The notes beneath the pieces are model-generated. The model was not told where the DNA came from, did no database searches, and saw only the letters and a list, made by a program, of their open reading frames with translations. Shown here in pieces: positions 8,113 to 16,778 of a stretch of DNA of 64,000 bases. Location: contig DWWU01000033.1 of NCBI GenBank assembly GCA_019119555.1, positions 1 through 64,000 on the forward strand, read 5' to 3'. Source of the DNA: Candidatus Fusicatenibacter intestinigallinarum. Lineage in GTDB: Bacteria; Bacillota; Clostridia; Lachnospirales; Lachnospiraceae. The position numbers were made by a program, and so were the translations under genes. Each line of letters begins with the position of its first letter. The first letter of the stretch is position 1.

Positions 8113-9167
8113 TATATTCCCCGTTTTGTAATCAGGATACAGTTCGGCGTCTCCACCTTCATCGGGCGCCCTTTCTGCACCAGAACATTTTTCTCATAGT
8201 CAATGGCGAATGTCGTGATGGAATTAGACTCGTGATTAGCCACCGCAATGTGTTTTCCGTCCGGAAACATGGCAATGTCCTTCGGATACTCTCCACTGAT
8301 CGGAAGCGCAAACTTCTTGTCCAGACAGCCGGTTTCCTTGTCAATCTTAAACATGGCTACGGTGTCGTCTCCTGCCGTTGAGGTAAACAGGTAGTTATGA
8401 TCCGGAGAAAGGCAGATGCCTGACGCAGCATCATGTACCCGGTCCACATTATCAGAGGTTGTGCTCACAGTCTGAATCTTTTCAAAAACCGGTCCTCTGT
8501 TGCCGTTGGCATAAGTGTATACTTCCACTTCATTGTGAAGCTCGCAGATCAGATAAGCAAATTTTCCATCGGCGCTGAATACAAGTTCTCTCGGTCCGGA
8601 CTCCCGCTCACACCGCAGAATATCCACCAGCTCAATCCGGTCCCGCTGCTGATTGATCCGGTAGATTTTTACCTGATCGATGCCGTTGTCCACCGCGCAC
8701 AGATATCTGTTGTCCGGAGTCGGTACCACACAGCTCACATGAGGACGGAAATTTCTCTCAGCAACGCTTCCAAGTCCTTTGTGGAACACGCCGTCCATAA
8801 CGCTTCCAAGCCGCCCGTCCTGGTGTGTGTGCACAACTGTTACTTTTCCGTCATGGTAGCCCGCCACAAACAGATATCTTCCCGTCTGATCCACAGAGAG
8901 ATAGCAGCCTCTCATTCCGTCAATATCCACTTTATTGATCGGCGTCAGATCTCCGTCCGGCTCTACCGTAAATACTGCAACACCTTCATCCGCGATGGAA
9001 TACAGATATTTTCCATTCAGTGAACGGCAGATATGGGAAGAGTTGTTGACCGGTACAACTTTCCGTTCTGTCAGAGTTCCCTCCTCCACATCTACATCAT
9101 ACAGGTGAATTCCTATACTGCTTCCATGTGTATAGGTTCCCACATACGCTACATATTTTTCACTCAT
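8112..9167 (-). CDS. Lactonase-family beta-propeller protein (6-phosphogluconolactonase-like)
   Basis: 351 aa, seven-bladed beta-propeller of the lactonase/YbhE type (Pfam Lactonase). It starts SEKYVAYVGTYTHG and repeats blade motifs such as LNGKYLYSIADEG, DQTGRYLFVAGYH, PDNRYLCAVDNG, ADGKFAYLICEL, PDHNYLFTSTAGDD and PDGKHIAVANHESN. Family members hydrolyse 6-phosphogluconolactone or other sugar lactones; the substrate here is not determined. The start at 9167 follows AAAGGATGG and matches the usual N-terminus. It lies downstream of the sigma factor gene on the same strand. The stop codon abuts a palindromic repeat copy. Confidence 0.85.
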   Translation of the reverse strand: MSEKYVAYVGTYTHGSSIGIHLYDVDVEEGTLTERKVVPVNNSSHICRSLNGKYLYSIADEGVAVFTVEPDGDLTPINKVDIDGMRGCYLSVDQTGRYLFVAGYHDGKVTVVHTHQDGRLGSVMDGVFHKGLGSVAERNFRPHVSCVVPTPDNRYLCAVDNGIDQVKIYRINQQRDRIELVDILRCERESGPRELVFSADGKFAYLICELHNEVEVYTYANGNRGPVFEKIQTVSTTSDNVDRVHDAASGICLSPDHNYLFTSTAGDDTVAMFKIDKETGCLDKKFALPISGEYPKDIAMFPDGKHIAVANHESNSITTFAIDYEKNVLVQKGRPMKVETPNCILITKRGI

Positions 9168-9314
9168 GACAAGTTCCATCCTTTCTGGTTCCATATTCCA
9201 GCCGCCCGCTCCCGACGGAGGGCAGCTGCGTATTCCTGAATGCTGCACGGACATTTCGTGGGTCTTTCCGTGCTTCAGATGATCTACGGCTATTTTACCA
9301 TACTTTTTTCTATT

Positions 9315-9833
9315 TTACCAGAAAGAAGTCAGCTTGTCCCCGATCATAAGCTTCAGCTTCTTCACGGCGCGGCAGTAAATACACTCCAGCGCCGCAACGC
9401 TTTTATTCATCTTTCTGCTGATATCTTTATAACTTTGCCCGCTTCTGCGGGTGTTTACCACTTCCTGTTCCACCGGACGCAGAGAACGGATACATTCTTC
9501 CAGCATCTCTTCCTGATCGCTGTTCACACCGGCTTCCGCAGCCTGAAATTCGTCAAGCTTCTCTGTTGTACACAGAATTTCACTGTAATAACATTTCTTT
9601 CTCCTGTAATTCCGCACTTTATTATACGCAGTCTTCCACAGCCATTTTCTGATCTGCTTTTCCTGCAGATCTTTGACTGTATGAAATTTTTCCCAGAACA
9701 CAACCCAGACGTCGCTGATCAGATCGATCGCGGTATCTCTGTCCATCTCCAGATCACGTACCACATATAAGAACAGATCGTCGTTAAACTGACAAAAATA
9801 TCTTGTGAATCGCTCCTCATTTGTCTCTTCCAT
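9315..9833 (-). CDS. ECF-like RNA polymerase sigma factor
   Basis: 172-aa sigma-70-family protein with region 2 (DLFLYVVRDLEMDRDTAIDLISDVWVVFWEKF, about residues 17-50) and region 4 (RPVEQEVVNTRRSGQSYKDISRKMNKSVAALECIYCRAVKKLK, about 118-160). Region 3 is absent, as in ECF sigma factors. The start at 9833 has AAGGAG upstream; an in-frame ATG at 9944 adds a poorly supported 37-residue extension. No anti-sigma factor is encoded beside it; the next gene downstream is the lactonase-like protein. Target promoters and signal are unknown. Confidence 0.85.
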   Translation of the reverse strand: MEETNEERFTRYFCQFNDDLFLYVVRDLEMDRDTAIDLISDVWVVFWEKFHTVKDLQEKQIRKWLWKTAYNKVRNYRRKKCYYSEILCTTEKLDEFQAAEAGVNSDQEEMLEECIRSLRPVEQEVVNTRRSGQSYKDISRKMNKSVAALECIYCRAVKKLKLMIGDKLTSFW

Positions 9834-9986
9834 ACAAAAACTCTCCTTACTTTTTCTTTTGCACACTGCCTCATTTGAAGCCCTTCTACTTATATAATGT
9901 AAGGAATCTGAGAAAGCTTTCACTTTTTCGAAAAAAAATTCCATTTTTTTCTATTTTATGTCACCCGGTGGTTTCGAATCGCCGCT

Positions 9987-10043
9987 GTTCTGTGTTTTCA
10001 TACGGTCCGTGCAGCGAATGCACAGACCTGGCTGAACTGTAAC
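9987..10043 (-). repeat. Dispersed repeat, truncated long copy
   Basis: On the minus strand it reads GTTACAGTTCAGCC, then the first stem-loop (GGTCTGTGCA / TGCACGGACC, one mismatch), then the spacer GTATGAAAACACAGAAC. The second stem-loop and terminal palindrome are missing. It lies 154 bp upstream of the sigma factor gene, right against the purL terminator. Confidence 0.85.
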
Positions 10044-10044
10044 T

Positions 10045-10092
10045 GAAAAAGGGCTGTAAAAAATGATTTCTCATTCTTTACAGCCCTTTTTC
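10045..10092 (-). terminator. Terminator of purL
   Basis: GAAAAAGGGCTGTAAA (10045-10060) and TTTACAGCCCTTTTTC (10077-10092) form a perfect 16-bp stem with A and T runs on both sides, usable in both directions. purL ends 55 bp away. Confidence 0.9.
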
Positions 10093-10104
10093 AGCATTTT
10101 CAGC

Positions 10105-10129
10105 GGCAGTTCAACTAACTGAACTGTTC
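10105..10129. repeat. Dispersed repeat, palindrome-only copy
   Basis: CAGTTCA-ACTAAC-TGAACTG palindrome between the purL stop and its terminator, related to the terminal palindrome of the dispersed repeat. With the truncated copy on the other side, it brackets the purL terminator. Confidence 0.75.
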
Positions 10130-10147
10130 ATTTTTTTATCTTTTCTT

Positions 10148-13100
10148 TTATTTAAAGTATGCCACACCGGATTCGAACAGTTTCATATCCTGTTCTCCGT
10201 AAATATTCACGGCAACGCCGTGATCACGACGCTCTGCATGAGCCATTTTTCCGAGTACTCGTCCGTCCGGACTGGTGATTCCCTCGATTCCACAGTAGGA
10301 ACCGTTGATGTTCCAGTACTCATCATTCGTAAAGTTTCCTTCCAGATCGCAGTAACGGGTTGCGATCTGTCCGTTTGCCATCAGTTTCTCGATCCATTCG
10401 CGGCTTGCCACAAACCGTCCCTCTCCGTGGGACGCCGGGTTTGTGTAAACACCGCCGAGCTGCGCGTTTGCCAGCCACGGGGATTTGTTGGTAACAACCT
10501 TTGTATAGACCATCTTGGAGATATGGCGGCCAATGGTATTGAAAGTCAGTGTCGGGGAATCCGGCGTCTGACCGGTGATCTCACCGTAAGGAACCAGTCC
10601 CAGCTTGATCAGCGCCTGGAAGCCGTTGCAGATTCCCAGCGCCAGTCCGTCTCTCTCCTTGAGGAGTTTCATTACCGCTTCCTTAATCTTCGCGTTCTGG
10701 AATGCGGTTGCGAAAAATTTCGCGGAACCATCCGGCTCGTCACCTGCGGAAAATCCGCCCGGGAACATGATGATCTGCGCCTGATCAATCGCTTTTTCAA
10801 AAATCCCCACGGAATCGCGGATATCTTCCGCTGTCAGATTGCGGAACACTCTTGTAATTACTTTCGCTCCGGCACGCTCAAAGGCCCTTGCGCTGTCGTA
10901 TTCACAGTTGGTGCCGGGGAATACAGGGATAAACACCGTCGGCTGCGCCAGCTTATGGGCACAGATATGAACCCTGTCTGTCCGGAACAGCCCGTCTGCG
11001 ATCTCCGCGCCCTCCTGTGCAGGAGTGACATTCAACTCATCCACCGGTTCAATCTCCGCTCCTGAGACAGTGCGGAACACTTTCTCCAGAGGCGCATTCC
11101 ATGCATCCTCCGCTTCCTGTACGGACAGCGTCATGTTTCCGTAAGAGAAGGTCTCATCGCCGGTCACTTCACCGATCACCGTATAAGTGCATGCCAGCTC
11201 TCCTACTTTTCCGTCCGCCACCTCGCAGATCAGATCTCCGAAGAGCGGGCTGAACAGATCACGGGTATCCACGTTATGTTCCACTTTCACACCCATCCTG
11301 TTTCCGAACGCCATCTTGGACAGAGCCGCCGCAATTCCCTGACGATCCAATGCATATGCGGAGACAATGCGTCCCGCCTGGATGTCCTGATGCACTTTGC
11401 CGTAAAGCTCCATCACCTTTTCATATTCCGGAAGATCGTTGCCGTCCGTCGGAATATGGATCCATACCAGCTTGTTTCCGGCTTTTTTCAGTTCCGGAGT
11501 AATCACATCTTTCAGTTTCGCCACATCCACGGCAAAAGATACCAGAGTCGGAGGAACGTCGATATCATTGAAGGTTCCGGACATACTGTCTTTTCCGCCG
11601 ATGGACGGAAGTCCGAATCCCATCTGCGCATCGTATGCGCCCAGCAGAGCCGCAAACGGCTGGCTCCAGCGGGCCGGATCCTCGCTCATTCTGCGGAAGT
11701 ACTCCTGGAAGGTAAAGCGGATTTTGCGGAAATCACCGCCTGCCGCTACGATTCTGGCGATGGATTCCGTCACCGCATAGATTGCGCCGTGATAGGGGCT
11801 CCAGCTGGATACATAAGGATCAAATCCATAACTCATCATGGTGACCGTTTCCGTCTTTCCGTCCGGAACCGGTACCTTTGCCACCATCGCCTGGGTCTCA
11901 GTCATCTGATATTTTCCGCCATAAGGCATCAGTGTGCTGGCTGCCCCGATGGACGAGTCAAACATTTCCACCAGCCCCTTCTGAGAGCATGCGTTCAGGT
12001 CAGACAGAGTTTCCAGCCATTTTGCCTTCACATCGGGGATATCCTCGGAACGTTTCAGAACGGTATCCGCCTTTGCAGGAATTTCCACGAACACATCGTT
12101 TTCCTGATGCGCGCCATTGGTATCCAGGAACGCACGGGAAATGTTGACGATTTCTTTTCCTCTCCAGCTCATCACAAGGCGCGGTTCCTCCGTTACCACT
12201 GCCACCTCAGTCGCCTCCAGGTTTTCCTCGTTTGCATAATTCATAAAAGCTTCCCGGTCCTTCGGATCAATGACTACCGCCATACGTTCCTGGGACTCAG
12301 AGATTGCGATTTCCGTTCCGTCCAGACCGGCATATTTTTTCGGCACCTTATCCAGATTGATCTGGAGTCCTGCCGCCAGCTCTCCGATCGCCACAGAAAC
12401 GCCGCCTGCGCCGAAATCGTTGCATTTCTTGATCAGAAGGCTGACCTCTTTTCTGCGGAACAGTCTCTGCAGCTTTCTCTCTGTAGGAGCGTTTCCTTTC
12501 TGAACCTCAGCGCCGCAGGTCTCAATAGACTCTGTGGTATGAACTTTGGAGGAACCGGTGGCTCCACCGCAGCCGTCGCGTCCGGTACGTCCGCCCAGAA
12601 GGACAATAATATCGCCCGGATCGGAATTTTCACGAACCACCGCGTTTCTCGGAGCAGCGCCGAGCACCGCGCCGATCTCCATACGCTTTGCGACATAATT
12701 CGGATGATAGATTTCTTTTACATAACCGGTCGCCAGACCAATCTGGTTTCCGTAGGAACTGTAGCCGTGAGCAGCCTCGCGTACCAGCTTTTTCTGCGGA
12801 AGTTTTCCTTCCAGAGTCTCACTCTGAGGCCGTGTCGGATCTGCCGCGCCGGTCACACGCATTGCCTGGTAAACATAGGTACGCCCTGACAGCGGATCGC
12901 GGATCGCTCCGCCCAGACAGGTAGCCGCGCCTCCGAAAGGCTCGATCTCCGTCGGATGGTTATGGGTCTCATTTTTAAAGTTGATCAGCCACTCTTCCTC
13001 GACACCGTCCACATCTACGGGAACGACGATCGAGCAGGCGTTGATCTCGTCGGATTCTTCCTGATCCTGAAGCTTGCCCTCCGCTTTCAGTTTGCGCATT

Positions 13101-13945
13101 GCCATCAGCGCAAGATCCATCAGGCAGACGAATTTGTCGCTGCGTCCTTTGTAAATCTCTTCCCGGTCGCTGAGATATTTCTCATAAGTTTTAACCATGG
13201 CCTCTTTGTAGTCGCCCTCACCGAAGGTCACATTTTTCAGCTCTGTGGAGAAGGTCGTATGACGGCAGTGATCCGACCAATAGGTATCCAGCACACGGAT
13301 TTCCGTCATGGACGGATCTCTGTGTTCTTCGTTTTTAAAGTAATTCTGAATGTGGATGAAATCCTTGAAGGTCATCGCCAGTCCCAGGGAATCATACAGC
13401 TCTTTCAGCTCTGCCTCAGCCATATCCGCAAATCCATCAAAGATTTTCACATCCGCCGGCTCCTCGAAGTTTGTCACCAGAGTCTCCGGCTTCTCCAGAC
13501 CGATCTCACGGGAATCCACCGGATTGATGCAGTGGTTTTTTATCGCCTGGAACTGCTCCCCGGTGATGTCTCCCTCAATCACATAGGTGGTTGCCGAACG
13601 GATGATCGGAGTCTCATCCTCTTTCAGGAACTGAATACACTGAACAGCGGAATCTGCTCTCTGGTCAAACTGCCCCGGCAGAAATTCCACGGAAAAGATT
13701 TTATCTTCAGGTGCATGCGGAAACTCTTCCAGATAGAAATCGTCCACCGGCGGCTCCGCAAACACTACATGGCATGCTTTCTCAAACGTCTCGTCGCTGA
13801 TATTTTCCACATCATAACGGATCAGGACTCTTACATTTTTGACAGATGAAAGATTCAGATAATGTCTGATTTCATGTCTCAGTTCTTTCGCCTGTACCGC
13901 AAAATCAGGCTTCTTCTCAACATATACGCGTCTTACTGTACTCAT
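10148..13945 (-). CDS. purL: Phosphoribosylformylglycinamidine synthase, single-chain PurL-PurQ fusion
   Basis: Fourth step of purine synthesis: FGAR + glutamine + ATP to FGAM. At 1265 aa it is the large single-chain form that carries its own glutaminase, unlike the PurS-PurL-PurQ complex of Bacillus. After the N-terminal PurS-like domain come the synthetase halves (ETHNHPTEIEPFGGAATCLGG; GGKDSMSGTF). The C-terminal class I glutaminase (from about residue 1000) shows VFPGTNCEYDSARAFERAG, the nucleophile cysteine in ALGICNGFQA, and a late histidine/glutamate in MAHAERRDHG. The start at 13945 follows GGAGG at 6 bp. No other pur genes are adjacent. Confidence 0.96.
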   Translation of the reverse strand: MSTVRRVYVEKKPDFAVQAKELRHEIRHYLNLSSVKNVRVLIRYDVENISDETFEKACHVVFAEPPVDDFYLEEFPHAPEDKIFSVEFLPGQFDQRADSAVQCIQFLKEDETPIIRSATTYVIEGDITGEQFQAIKNHCINPVDSREIGLEKPETLVTNFEEPADVKIFDGFADMAEAELKELYDSLGLAMTFKDFIHIQNYFKNEEHRDPSMTEIRVLDTYWSDHCRHTTFSTELKNVTFGEGDYKEAMVKTYEKYLSDREEIYKGRSDKFVCLMDLALMAMRKLKAEGKLQDQEESDEINACSIVVPVDVDGVEEEWLINFKNETHNHPTEIEPFGGAATCLGGAIRDPLSGRTYVYQAMRVTGAADPTRPQSETLEGKLPQKKLVREAAHGYSSYGNQIGLATGYVKEIYHPNYVAKRMEIGAVLGAAPRNAVVRENSDPGDIIVLLGGRTGRDGCGGATGSSKVHTTESIETCGAEVQKGNAPTERKLQRLFRRKEVSLLIKKCNDFGAGGVSVAIGELAAGLQINLDKVPKKYAGLDGTEIAISESQERMAVVIDPKDREAFMNYANEENLEATEVAVVTEEPRLVMSWRGKEIVNISRAFLDTNGAHQENDVFVEIPAKADTVLKRSEDIPDVKAKWLETLSDLNACSQKGLVEMFDSSIGAASTLMPYGGKYQMTETQAMVAKVPVPDGKTETVTMMSYGFDPYVSSWSPYHGAIYAVTESIARIVAAGGDFRKIRFTFQEYFRRMSEDPARWSQPFAALLGAYDAQMGFGLPSIGGKDSMSGTFNDIDVPPTLVSFAVDVAKLKDVITPELKKAGNKLVWIHIPTDGNDLPEYEKVMELYGKVHQDIQAGRIVSAYALDRQGIAAALSKMAFGNRMGVKVEHNVDTRDLFSPLFGDLICEVADGKVGELACTYTVIGEVTGDETFSYGNMTLSVQEAEDAWNAPLEKVFRTVSGAEIEPVDELNVTPAQEGAEIADGLFRTDRVHICAHKLAQPTVFIPVFPGTNCEYDSARAFERAGAKVITRVFRNLTAEDIRDSVGIFEKAIDQAQIIMFPGGFSAGDEPDGSAKFFATAFQNAKIKEAVMKLLKERDGLALGICNGFQALIKLGLVPYGEITGQTPDSPTLTFNTIGRHISKMVYTKVVTNKSPWLANAQLGGVYTNPASHGEGRFVASREWIEKLMANGQIATRYCDLEGNFTNDEYWNINGSYCGIEGITSPDGRVLGKMAHAERRDHGVAVNIYGEQDMKLFESGVAYFK

Positions 13946-14191
13946 TAGGTTCCTCCATTTTCTTTTCATGGGTTCCGGGAATGTCCGATCAGAACCGGAA
14001 CGGCCCGGATGCAGACGGATCTCTTTTGCATGAAGCGTCTTTCGATCTCGCTCCGAAATACTTTGTCAGCACAACGTATCCGGAGACATTCTGCAGTTAT
14101 ACGCTGCTTTTAGTGTAGCATACTCATTATTATAAGTAAAATTAATATAATTAATCTCTGTTATAAGATTAGCTTATTTTTGATCTGCTGA
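13946..14191. other. purL leader region, no gene seen
   Basis: The stretch upstream of purL up to repeat copy 14192-14303. It is AT-rich around 14110-14180. A possible minus-strand promoter is TTTACT-17-TACACT near 14112-14145, but the match is weak. I see no recognisable purine riboswitch or coding sequence. Confidence 0.4.
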
Positions 14192-14303
14192 CACCGGATG
14201 AGATCCGGACCCGAAAATCGCTTCGCAATGGACCGGATGCCCATAGGTTCTATGCTTTTATACGGTCTCTGCAGTGAATGCACAGAACTGGCGGAACTGT
14301 AGC
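14192..14303 (-). repeat. Dispersed repeat, long copy
   Basis: On the minus strand it reads GCTACAGTTCCGCC, the first stem-loop (TTCTGTGCA / TGCAGAGACC), the spacer GTATAAAAGCATAGAACCTATGG, GCATCCGGTCC, the inner ATTGC-GAA-GCGAT loop and a degenerate closing arm (GGTCCGGATCTC). The terminal palindrome is missing. It lies between hpf and purL, 4 bp from the hpf terminator. Confidence 0.85.
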
Positions 14304-14306
14304 AAA

Positions 14307-14352
14307 AATCCGGCAGAGGATGCAACGTGGGAACGCTCTCCTCTGCCGGATT
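14307..14352 (-). terminator. Terminator of hpf
   Basis: AATCCGGCAGAGGA (14307-14320) and TCCTCTGCCGGATT (14339-14352) form a 14-bp stem; on the minus strand TTTTTG follows. It sits 34 bp downstream of the hpf stop. Confidence 0.88.
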
Positions 14353-14385
14353 CTGTCTTATTTCCGGACCTTCCGTGAGTTCTTC

Positions 14386-14913
14386 TCAGTACTCAGGCTC
14401 GATCAGTCCGTACGTATTTCCTTTTCTCTTATATACTACATTCACTTCATCTGTCTCAGCATTGCGGAACACATAGAAGTTATGTCCCAAAAGCTCCATC
14501 TGCACGCATGCATCTTCCGGGAACATCGGCTTCATTCCGAATTTTTTGCTGCGGATAATGCGGATCTCTTCATCTTCCATATAGTCGTTTTCGATATAGG
14601 CTTTCTGGAAGTTTCCGCTTTCCTGTTTCTTGTCCACGATCTTGGTTTTGTATTTGCGAAGCTGACGTTCAATGACCTCTTCTACCAGGTCAATGGAAAC
14701 ATACATGTCGTTGCTTACCTGCTCAGAACGGATAATACCGCCCTTGACAGGTATGGTTACCTCTATCTTCTGTCTTTCCTTTTCAACGCTCAGTGTGACG
14801 ATGACTTCTGTGTCGGGTGTGAAATATCTTTCCAGCTTTCCGAGCTTGTCCTGAACCGCTGCCCGTAAGCCCTCTGTTACGTCGATATTTTTTCCGCTTA
14901 TTGTAATCTTCAT
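14386..14913 (-). CDS. hpf: Ribosome hibernation promoting factor, long form
   Basis: 175 aa, binds the 30S subunit and promotes 100S ribosome dimers in stationary phase. The N-terminal RaiA/YfiA domain (MKITISGKNIDVTEGLRAAVQDKLGKLERYF, about 1-100) is joined by a linker to the C-terminal dimerisation domain (about 120-175, IRSKKFGMKPMFPEDACVQMELLGHNFYVFRNAETDEVNVVYKR-type sequence). This marks it as the long HPF typical of Firmicutes. It is monocistronic, with its own terminator. Confidence 0.95.
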   Translation of the reverse strand: MKITISGKNIDVTEGLRAAVQDKLGKLERYFTPDTEVIVTLSVEKERQKIEVTIPVKGGIIRSEQVSNDMYVSIDLVEEVIERQLRKYKTKIVDKKQESGNFQKAYIENDYMEDEEIRIIRSKKFGMKPMFPEDACVQMELLGHNFYVFRNAETDEVNVVYKRKGNTYGLIEPEY

Positions 14914-15065
14914 GATGTCCCAACCCCTTTGCTAAGAATTTTACAGGCTCTTTACGTTATCCCCTGTAAGTAAATATATTATATCAATCCGGGCAGAAAA
15001 ACGCAATAGATTTTAGAATATTCACTAACTTTTTATAATTTTACAGTCAATTTTTTTTACAAACA

Positions 15066-15094
15066 TTGCATTTCATTGGTTTATATTTTATACT
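15066..15094 (+). promoter_or_regulatory. Promoter of the uxaA-uxaB transcript
   Basis: TTGCAT (15066-15071), 17 bp, TATACT (15089-15094), about 90 bp before the uxaA start. No operator palindrome is obvious next to it. Confidence 0.6.
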
Positions 15095-15184
15095 GAAATA
15101 TGTTGAAACCATGCGTTCCGAAACATGTGTGCCACCGTTTATGGAGCAGCTGTTCCGGAATATATTTCGGGGAGGAGGCGGACA

Positions 15185-16723
15185 ATGAGAAAGTATATAA
15201 AGATACATCCATCCGATCATGTAGCGGTAGCATTAGTTCCGCTGCCGGCGGGAACAACGGTGGAAGCAGACGGAAAACAGATCTGTCTGTCGGAGGATAT
15301 CCCGCAAGGGCATAAATTTGCCCTGACGGATCTTTCCGTCGGGGACCGCGTGCTGAAATACGGGGCACCGATCGGAATCGTGACAAAACCTGTGCGGGCC
15401 GGAACCTGGGTGCATATACATAATCTGAAGACGGGACTCGGGGAAATTCTTTCGTATTCTTACCGGAAACCAACGGCCCGCCCTGCCTGGCCGCCGGTAT
15501 CGGAGGCGGGTCATGCGGCCGGAGAAACCTCTATTTCCGGAAATACATCTGAACATTTTTGTTTTCATGGTTTTCGCAGAACCGACGGGCAAGCGGGAAT
15601 CCGCAACGAACTCTGGATCCTTCCTGCTGTGGGCTGTGTCAGCCACGTAGCCGCAGCGCTTGAGAAAAGGGCACAGACACTGGTCTGTGGTTCTGTAGAG
15701 ACAGTCTGTGCGTTTTCTCATCCTTATGGATGTTCGCAGATGGGAGAGGATCAGGAAAACACACGCAGGATTCTCGCGGATCTTATCCGGCATCCCAATG
15801 CGGGAGGAGTTCTGGTTCTCGGTCTCGGCTGCGAAAACAGCGGTGTGGAGGTTCTGAAAACATATCTCGGAGCCTACGATGAGCGCCGCGTAAAGTTTCT
15901 TGTCTGCCAGGAGGCGGAGGACGAACTGGAGGATGGCATGCGTCTGCTTGAGGAATTGGCGGCATATGCGTCTTCTTTTCAGCGGGAGCCCATCGGATGC
16001 GAAGAGCTGGTCGTCGGTCTGAAATGCGGCGGATCGGACGGTCTGTCCGGAATCACTGCGAATCCGACTGTGGGCGTATGTTCTGATCTGTTGGTTGCCT
16101 GCGGCGGCGCCACGATTCTCACAGAGGTTCCCGAAATGTTCGGGGCGGAAACGCTGCTGATGGACCGCTGTGAAAATGAGGAAGTATTCCGTCAGACCGT
16201 TTCACTGATCAATGATTTCAAGGAATATTTCATCAGGCACCAACAGACCATCTACGAAAATCCTTCGCCCGGAAATAAACAAGGCGGCATTTCAACACTT
16301 GAGGACAAGGCGCTGGGATGTACGCAGAAATCCGGAAGCGCACCGGTACGGGGCGTCCTTTCCTACGGTGAACGATTGACAAATCGGGGGTTGCATCTTC
16401 TGAGCGCTCCCGGAAACGATCTTGTGTCTTCCACTGCGCTGGCGGCCGCCGGTGCGCACCTGATTCTGTTTACCACCGGCAGAGGAACTCCTTTTGGGGC
16501 ACCTGTCCCCACACTGAAGCTTTCCAGCAATTCCGAACTCTTCCGGAAGAAAAATAACTGGATCGATTTTGACTGCGGCGTACTGACGGAGAGCGGAACA
16601 CCGCAGGAACTCGGACGCAGACTTTTTGCCTTTGTCCTCTCTGCAGCTTCAGGAGAAAAAGTCAAGTCAGAAAAGGCCGGATACCATGGTATGGCAATCT
16701 TCCGGCAGGGAGTTACCTTGTAG
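15185..16723 (+). CDS. uxaA: Altronate dehydratase
   Basis: Converts D-altronate to 2-keto-3-deoxygluconate in galacturonate breakdown. 512 aa with an N-terminal SAF-like domain (about 1-90, starting MRKYIKIHPSDHVAVALVPLP) and the large dehydratase domain. That domain shows FRRTDGQAGIRNELWILPAVGCV, LGLGCENSGV, LKCGGSDGLSGITANPTVG and the C-terminal TTGRGTPFGAPVPTLKLSSN. The start at 15185 is chosen for the GGAGG site just upstream. The first gene of a transcript with uxaB, 55 bp apart. An inverted repeat GTTCCGC-AGA-GCGGAAC (16728-16744) sits in the gap and could tune uxaB expression. Confidence 0.93.
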   Translation: MRKYIKIHPSDHVAVALVPLPAGTTVEADGKQICLSEDIPQGHKFALTDLSVGDRVLKYGAPIGIVTKPVRAGTWVHIHNLKTGLGEILSYSYRKPTARPAWPPVSEAGHAAGETSISGNTSEHFCFHGFRRTDGQAGIRNELWILPAVGCVSHVAAALEKRAQTLVCGSVETVCAFSHPYGCSQMGEDQENTRRILADLIRHPNAGGVLVLGLGCENSGVEVLKTYLGAYDERRVKFLVCQEAEDELEDGMRLLEELAAYASSFQREPIGCEELVVGLKCGGSDGLSGITANPTVGVCSDLLVACGGATILTEVPEMFGAETLLMDRCENEEVFRQTVSLINDFKEYFIRHQQTIYENPSPGNKQGGISTLEDKALGCTQKSGSAPVRGVLSYGERLTNRGLHLLSAPGNDLVSSTALAAAGAHLILFTTGRGTPFGAPVPTLKLSSNSELFRKKNNWIDFDCGVLTESGTPQELGRRLFAFVLSAASGEKVKSEKAGYHGMAIFRQGVTL

Positions 16724-16778
16724 TCAGTTCCGCAGAGCGGAACCACTGCGGTAAATGAAAGATCAGGAGGAATAGCTT

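Noticed and set aside
13946-14191. Purine riboswitch upstream of purL
   Set aside because: I looked for the conserved purine-aptamer junction and loop sequences in the leader and did not see them.
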